Part shown: positions 43,331 to 46,622 of the stretch, in pieces
Numbering within the stretch: the first letter of the stretch is position 1
How the letters are laid out: every line of letters begins with the position of its first letter
NCBI GenBank assembly: GCA_036268875.1
Contig: DATATI010000031.1
Location: 1 to 46,622 of the forward strand
Direction of reading: 5' to 3'
From: Polyangia bacterium
GTDB taxonomy: Bacteria; Myxococcota_A; Polyangia; Fen-1088
DNA length: 46,622 bases
Program-made: the position numbers and the translations under genes
The notes under the pieces: generated by a model
What the model was told of the DNA's origin: nothing
The model's input: only the letters and a program-made list of their open reading frames with translations
Database searches by the model: none

Positions 43331-46300
43331 CTATTGAGGCGGCAACGAAACCCCTCGGAATGGGGCACTCGCCGTGGTGGCTGCAGGGACCAACACAGTG
43401 AATCCTATTGAAGCAGCCGGTGCAGTGCCATCATCTACATATTTGACGATTTCATTTGCTACATACGCGCTAGCCGAGGTAGCCGGAGCGGTCGTTCCAA
43501 TCAGAACCACGCTCCCACCCGTATCATGCGCGGACAGACCGCGCACCCCAACGGTCAGATTGGTGTTAAAGGTTCCATCCAGGACCCAAGAGTTACCAAC
43601 CAGATGCCATTTTTCGATGCCTCCTGTCTGCATCGTCTTGTCAGTACCAGGTGTCAGATCGTCGGCAATGTACATCACGTCTGGAATTCCGTCGTTCCCG
43701 GTTCTATCCAGGAGGACGAAAGCCCCAGGGCTCGCTGTACCTGAAGCGGTATTCAGCGGAGTCGTACCCGTCCCCATTGGTATAATTGCTGTAGGGAGCG
43801 GATCGTTGGCCGGACCAACCTGGAACACGCTGTTGTACGGGGTCGTCTTGGCCGTACAATAGAGTGCACCGAAAAATATCTGGCAGTATCGAGTACTATT
43901 GGTCGCCTGCTCTAATTGTAAAGATGTCGTGGCACCAATTGGGGCAGCATAGAAGACACCGGCGTTAAGGGCTTTGTCTCCAGCGCCGCCGACCCAGAAC
44001 TGCATTCCATTGTTTGTTACGGCGCTACGTGGATTGTTTTTCGAAAATGCGATCGTTCCCAGAGATGTCGACGTATCGACTGTACCGTTGGCTGAGATCA
44101 GGGCCACCGATCTCTTCTGCCCCGTCGCTTTGCTCGGATCACTTCCTGCAACACCGGCAGTCCCTGCAACGGCCGCATAGCCTGCCAAGCTCACGTAGTG
44201 CTTGTCGCCAGAGAGAGCGAGCCCCCCCTCGGAATCTGCCGATCCGGAAAGTGTAAATGGAAATGCGTCTGACATCGTCGAGGGGATGCTAATTGGCGTA
44301 CCAATCACCGTTCCGTCCGATTCCGTCCTGGTCTCAATCGAGACGGCGGTGGCGTCTGCGACTGGTGCCGATCCACCTGCGCTTCCCACTCTAACTACCA
44401 TGAACGTCGCAAGACAATTGCCCTGTCCGTCACAGCGGTTTCCTCCGGCCGAACTGCACAGTGTGCCAGCAGTCGGACTGGTGGCGATACTGCAGACATT
44501 GTTCAGGCATGTGTTGATACGGCATTCCGTATTGTTGGCCGAACCGCATTCAGCGTCGGTGTTGCAGCCGACACAAGTACCATCACCCTTGCAGACACCA
44601 TTCGTCTGGCAAGGATGGTCGACGACGATCGGGTTGGACGGCGTTCCGTCGTCGGCACAGGCCCCCACGGTGCAGTCGTCTGAATCGGTCGGAACGTCCG
44701 CTTTATCGATATTTACCTTCGTGCTTCCATTCCCATCGCAAACAACTTTCTTGCAATCACCTAACGCTTGCGTCGCCAGGGCCGTGTCAACCGGTGTAAG
44801 AACCGTCGGATTGCACGCATGGGTCGTTTGGTTACACGTATTCATTTGGCATTCATTTGTGCTGCCACAATCTGTATCGACGTTACATCCGACACAGGTG
44901 CCCAGGCCATCGCAATGGCCCGAGACACCGCAGGTCACTTGCGTCGACTCGGGTAGGTGCTGAACCGTCCCTAAATTACAAAGGTCCTGTGTACACGGAT
45001 TGCTGTCGTTTGGGGTGTCGGCATTATCGATGACGGTCGTGACCGCGCCCTGCCCGTCGCACTGATTCCGCTTACAGTCGCCGACGGTCTGGGTTGAGAC
45101 CGGTGTTCCGGAGGCGCTGAAGTTGGCGCCGCAGCGGCCCGCGACGCAGGTCCGCACATTGCACTCGGTGTCGGTTCCAGGGCAGTCGGCGACGGTCACG
45201 CAGGTGACGCACAAACCGTTACCGTCGCACTGCAGATTGGGACCGCAGTTGGTGTGGGTGGGCAGGTTGGGGTTCGACGGCGAGCCGTTGACACACAGAT
45301 CGCTGGTGCACGGGTTGTTGTCGACGAATGGATCGGTCGTGTCGGAGACGCCGACCACCACGCCGTGGCCGTCGCATTGTTTCTGGCTGCAATCGCCGGT
45401 GGTCTGGGCGGCGATGACTTTGCCGGCGGCGGCGAAGCTGGTACCGCAAGCGCCGTTCGTGCAGGTCCGGCTCTGGCATTCGGTGTCGGTGCCGGGGCAG
45501 GTGGTGGGGGTCAAACAGGTCACGCAGTGAGAGGCGCCGTCGCAAACCTGGGCGCCGCCGCAACTGGTGTTACGCGCGACCGGCTGGTGGGTCGGCGTCT
45601 CGCCGTTGCACTGGTCTTGGGTACACGGGTTGTTGTCGACGGGCAAGTCGGTGGCGTCGGCGACGGTCTGGATGACGCCTTGGCCGTCGCACTGCTGGAT
45701 CTTGCAGTCGCCTGAGGTGCTGTCGGCCAGCTTGGTTCCGGCGGCCTTGTTGGTCACCCCGCAGATGTTCTGGGCGCAGGTGCGGGTGTGGCAGAAATTG
45801 TCGGTGCCAGGACAGTCGGAAGCCAGGTTGCAACCCAGGCACTGGCCGGTGGCGTTGCACAGCTTTCCGCCGCCGCAGGTGGTGTCTTTGGCCACCGCGC
45901 TGTGGGAAGGCACGCCGCTGGCGCAGGCGTCGGTGGTGCAAGGATTGATGTCGTCCGGAATGTCATTGTCGTCGACCACGATGGCCACGACGCCATTGGC
46001 GCCGCACTGGCGCACGTGACAGTCGCCGATCACTTGCGTCGCCAGCACCTTCCCGGTGGTCTCGTTGGCGGTGCCGCAGACGCCGGCGGTGCAGGTCCGG
46101 TGCTGGCATTCAGAATCCTGGCCGGGGCATTCGGTGGCCACCGTGCAGGGGGGCAGACCGCCCACGTCGGCGTCGCCGCCGCCGTCGATGGCGTCGTTCG
46201 GCGCGTCGTTCGCGACGTCGGCCGCATCGACCGCATCTTTGGCATCGGCGGCCGTGTCGGGCTTGTCGACGCTGGCGTCGCTGCCGCCTTTGTCGGTCGG

Positions 46301-46405
46301 CGTGTCCTTCGGCAGATCGGAGGCGTCGGGACTGGGCGACGTGCCTCCGCAACCATAGATAGACAGCAAGCCGATAACGACGAAGGTTAGTTGACGTGCG
46401 CGCAT
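43331..46405 (-). CDS. Large Cys-repeat lipoprotein with distinct C-terminal domain and internal composition break
   Basis: A 1024-residue lipoprotein. The signal peptide ends IYGC and is followed by an Asp/Ala/Lys-rich linker to about residue 85. Six repeats of about 105 residues follow, marked by CPGTDxEC-x2-RTC-x3-xCG and NPCTxDxC, at about residues 90-665. Residues about 668-1024 form a different, beta-rich domain without the cysteine pattern (for example GMQFWVGGAGDKA and VLLDRTGNDGIPDVMYIADD), perhaps a propeller. The ATG at 46405 has AGAGG about 9 bases upstream. Base composition changes inside the gene: 45421-45480 is 70 percent G+C but 44701-44760 only 40 percent, by hand count. The C-terminal half may therefore have been acquired separately. 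Location is the outer membrane surface by inference; function is unknown. Confidence 0.85.
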   Translation of the reverse strand: MRARQLTFVVIGLLSIYGCGGTSPSPDASDLPKDTPTDKGGSDASVDKPDTAADAKDAVDAADVANDAPNDAIDGGGDADVGGLPPCTVATECPGQDSECQHRTCTAGVCGTANETTGKVLATQVIGDCHVRQCGANGVVAIVVDDNDIPDDINPCTTDACASGVPSHSAVAKDTTCGGGKLCNATGQCLGCNLASDCPGTDNFCHTRTCAQNICGVTNKAAGTKLADSTSGDCKIQQCDGQGVIQTVADATDLPVDNNPCTQDQCNGETPTHQPVARNTSCGGAQVCDGASHCVTCLTPTTCPGTDTECQSRTCTNGACGTSFAAAGKVIAAQTTGDCSQKQCDGHGVVVGVSDTTDPFVDNNPCTSDLCVNGSPSNPNLPTHTNCGPNLQCDGNGLCVTCVTVADCPGTDTECNVRTCVAGRCGANFSASGTPVSTQTVGDCKRNQCDGQGAVTTVIDNADTPNDSNPCTQDLCNLGTVQHLPESTQVTCGVSGHCDGLGTCVGCNVDTDCGSTNECQMNTCNQTTHACNPTVLTPVDTALATQALGDCKKVVCDGNGSTKVNIDKADVPTDSDDCTVGACADDGTPSNPIVVDHPCQTNGVCKGDGTCVGCNTDAECGSANNTECRINTCLNNVCSIATSPTAGTLCSSAGGNRCDGQGNCLATFMVVRVGSAGGSAPVADATAVSIETRTESDGTVIGTPISIPSTMSDAFPFTLSGSADSEGGLALSGDKHYVSLAGYAAVAGTAGVAGSDPSKATGQKRSVALISANGTVDTSTSLGTIAFSKNNPRSAVTNNGMQFWVGGAGDKALNAGVFYAAPIGATTSLQLEQATNSTRYCQIFFGALYCTAKTTPYNSVFQVGPANDPLPTAIIPMGTGTTPLNTASGTASPGAFVLLDRTGNDGIPDVMYIADDLTPGTDKTMQTGGIEKWHLVGNSWVLDGTFNTNLTVGVRGLSAHDTGGSVVLIGTTAPATSASAYVANEIVKYVDDGTAPAASIGFTVLVPAATTASAPFRGVSLPPQ

Positions 46406-46622
46406 CTTTTTATCCTCTCACTGTTAGAAACGATACCGACGGACGCTTTTCCTGAAATCTTTTACGGGGGACAGGAATTGGGGCTCTCCTGACGTTCGAG
46501 TGGGTGCGTGAGACGCGGCTGGTGGCGTGAGTTGTCGACGGTGACGGTGCGCTCGGGCGCGTCCCCGGAGGTGGCTGAAAAGTGCGCATGCAGGAGGCGG
46601 TACCCTGCGGCTTCTTGACGAC
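46406..46622. other. Upstream region of the last lipoprotein gene, to the window end
   Basis: No gene is recognised here. On the minus strand TTTCAG (plus 46452-46457) and TATCGT (plus 46430-46435) are separated by 16 bases and could be a weak promoter for the lipoprotein gene, 25 bases before its ATG. The remainder to 46622 shows nothing I can name. Confidence 0.3.

Overview
The window is high-GC DNA that most resembles a soil or predatory member of the Myxococcota. The evidence is a C-terminal MYXO-CTERM-type sorting signal (Gly/Cys motif, one membrane helix, Arg tail) on the 27662-31753 protein, four very large cysteine-repeat surface or lipoproteins, a 2738-residue TPR protein, and frequent GTG/TTG starts. 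The genus cannot be decided from the sequence alone.

Layout. 1-228: the first codons of an IS110-type transposase running off the left edge, then its upstream non-coding DNA. 229-1718: a methylenetetrahydrofolate-reductase-like protein and a GFA-family zinc protein. 2034-15556: a Cys-repeat lipoprotein translationally coupled to a methyltransferase-like protein, then the giant TPR protein. 16070-17545: a second Cys-repeat lipoprotein. 17560-23750: two divergent modules of circularly permuted ATP-grasp, alpha-E and transglutaminase-like proteins; one module has separate genes, the other a fused ATP-grasp/alpha-E protein. 23831-25678: a small lipoprotein and an ethanolamine-type permease. 25801-26235: a broken PHB-depolymerase/esterase-like lipoprotein gene. 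26333-27628: a GH46 chitosanase lipoprotein. 27662-31753: the MYXO-CTERM surface protein. 31827-33270: a divergent SsuE-like FMN reductase and LigB/DODA-type dioxygenase. 33300-33479: a 180-bp near-palindrome between convergent genes. 33484-39416: a tight four-gene operon of phosphoesterase, di-heme peroxidase, lipoprotein and prolyl-hydroxylase-like oxygenase. 39566-42319: PEP carboxylase (ppc). 42473-43118: a VapBC pair whose toxin carries two compensating frameshifts. 43331-46405: a fourth Cys-repeat lipoprotein with an abrupt drop in G+C part way through.

How the genes work together. Much of the window encodes exported proteins rich in disulfides, plus enzymes acting on the cell surface or its surroundings (chitosanase, phosphoesterase, di-heme peroxidase). 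The two loci most likely to be poorly described systems are the doubled ATP-grasp/alpha-E/transglutaminase locus, with 13-bp tandem repeats in its shared promoter region, and the phosphoesterase/MauG-CcpA-like/lipoprotein/2OG-oxygenase operon. Their substrates cannot be read from the sequence. The clearest small surprises are the palindromic element, the VapC double frameshift and the composition break inside the last gene. No rRNA, tRNA or CRISPR array was recognised.
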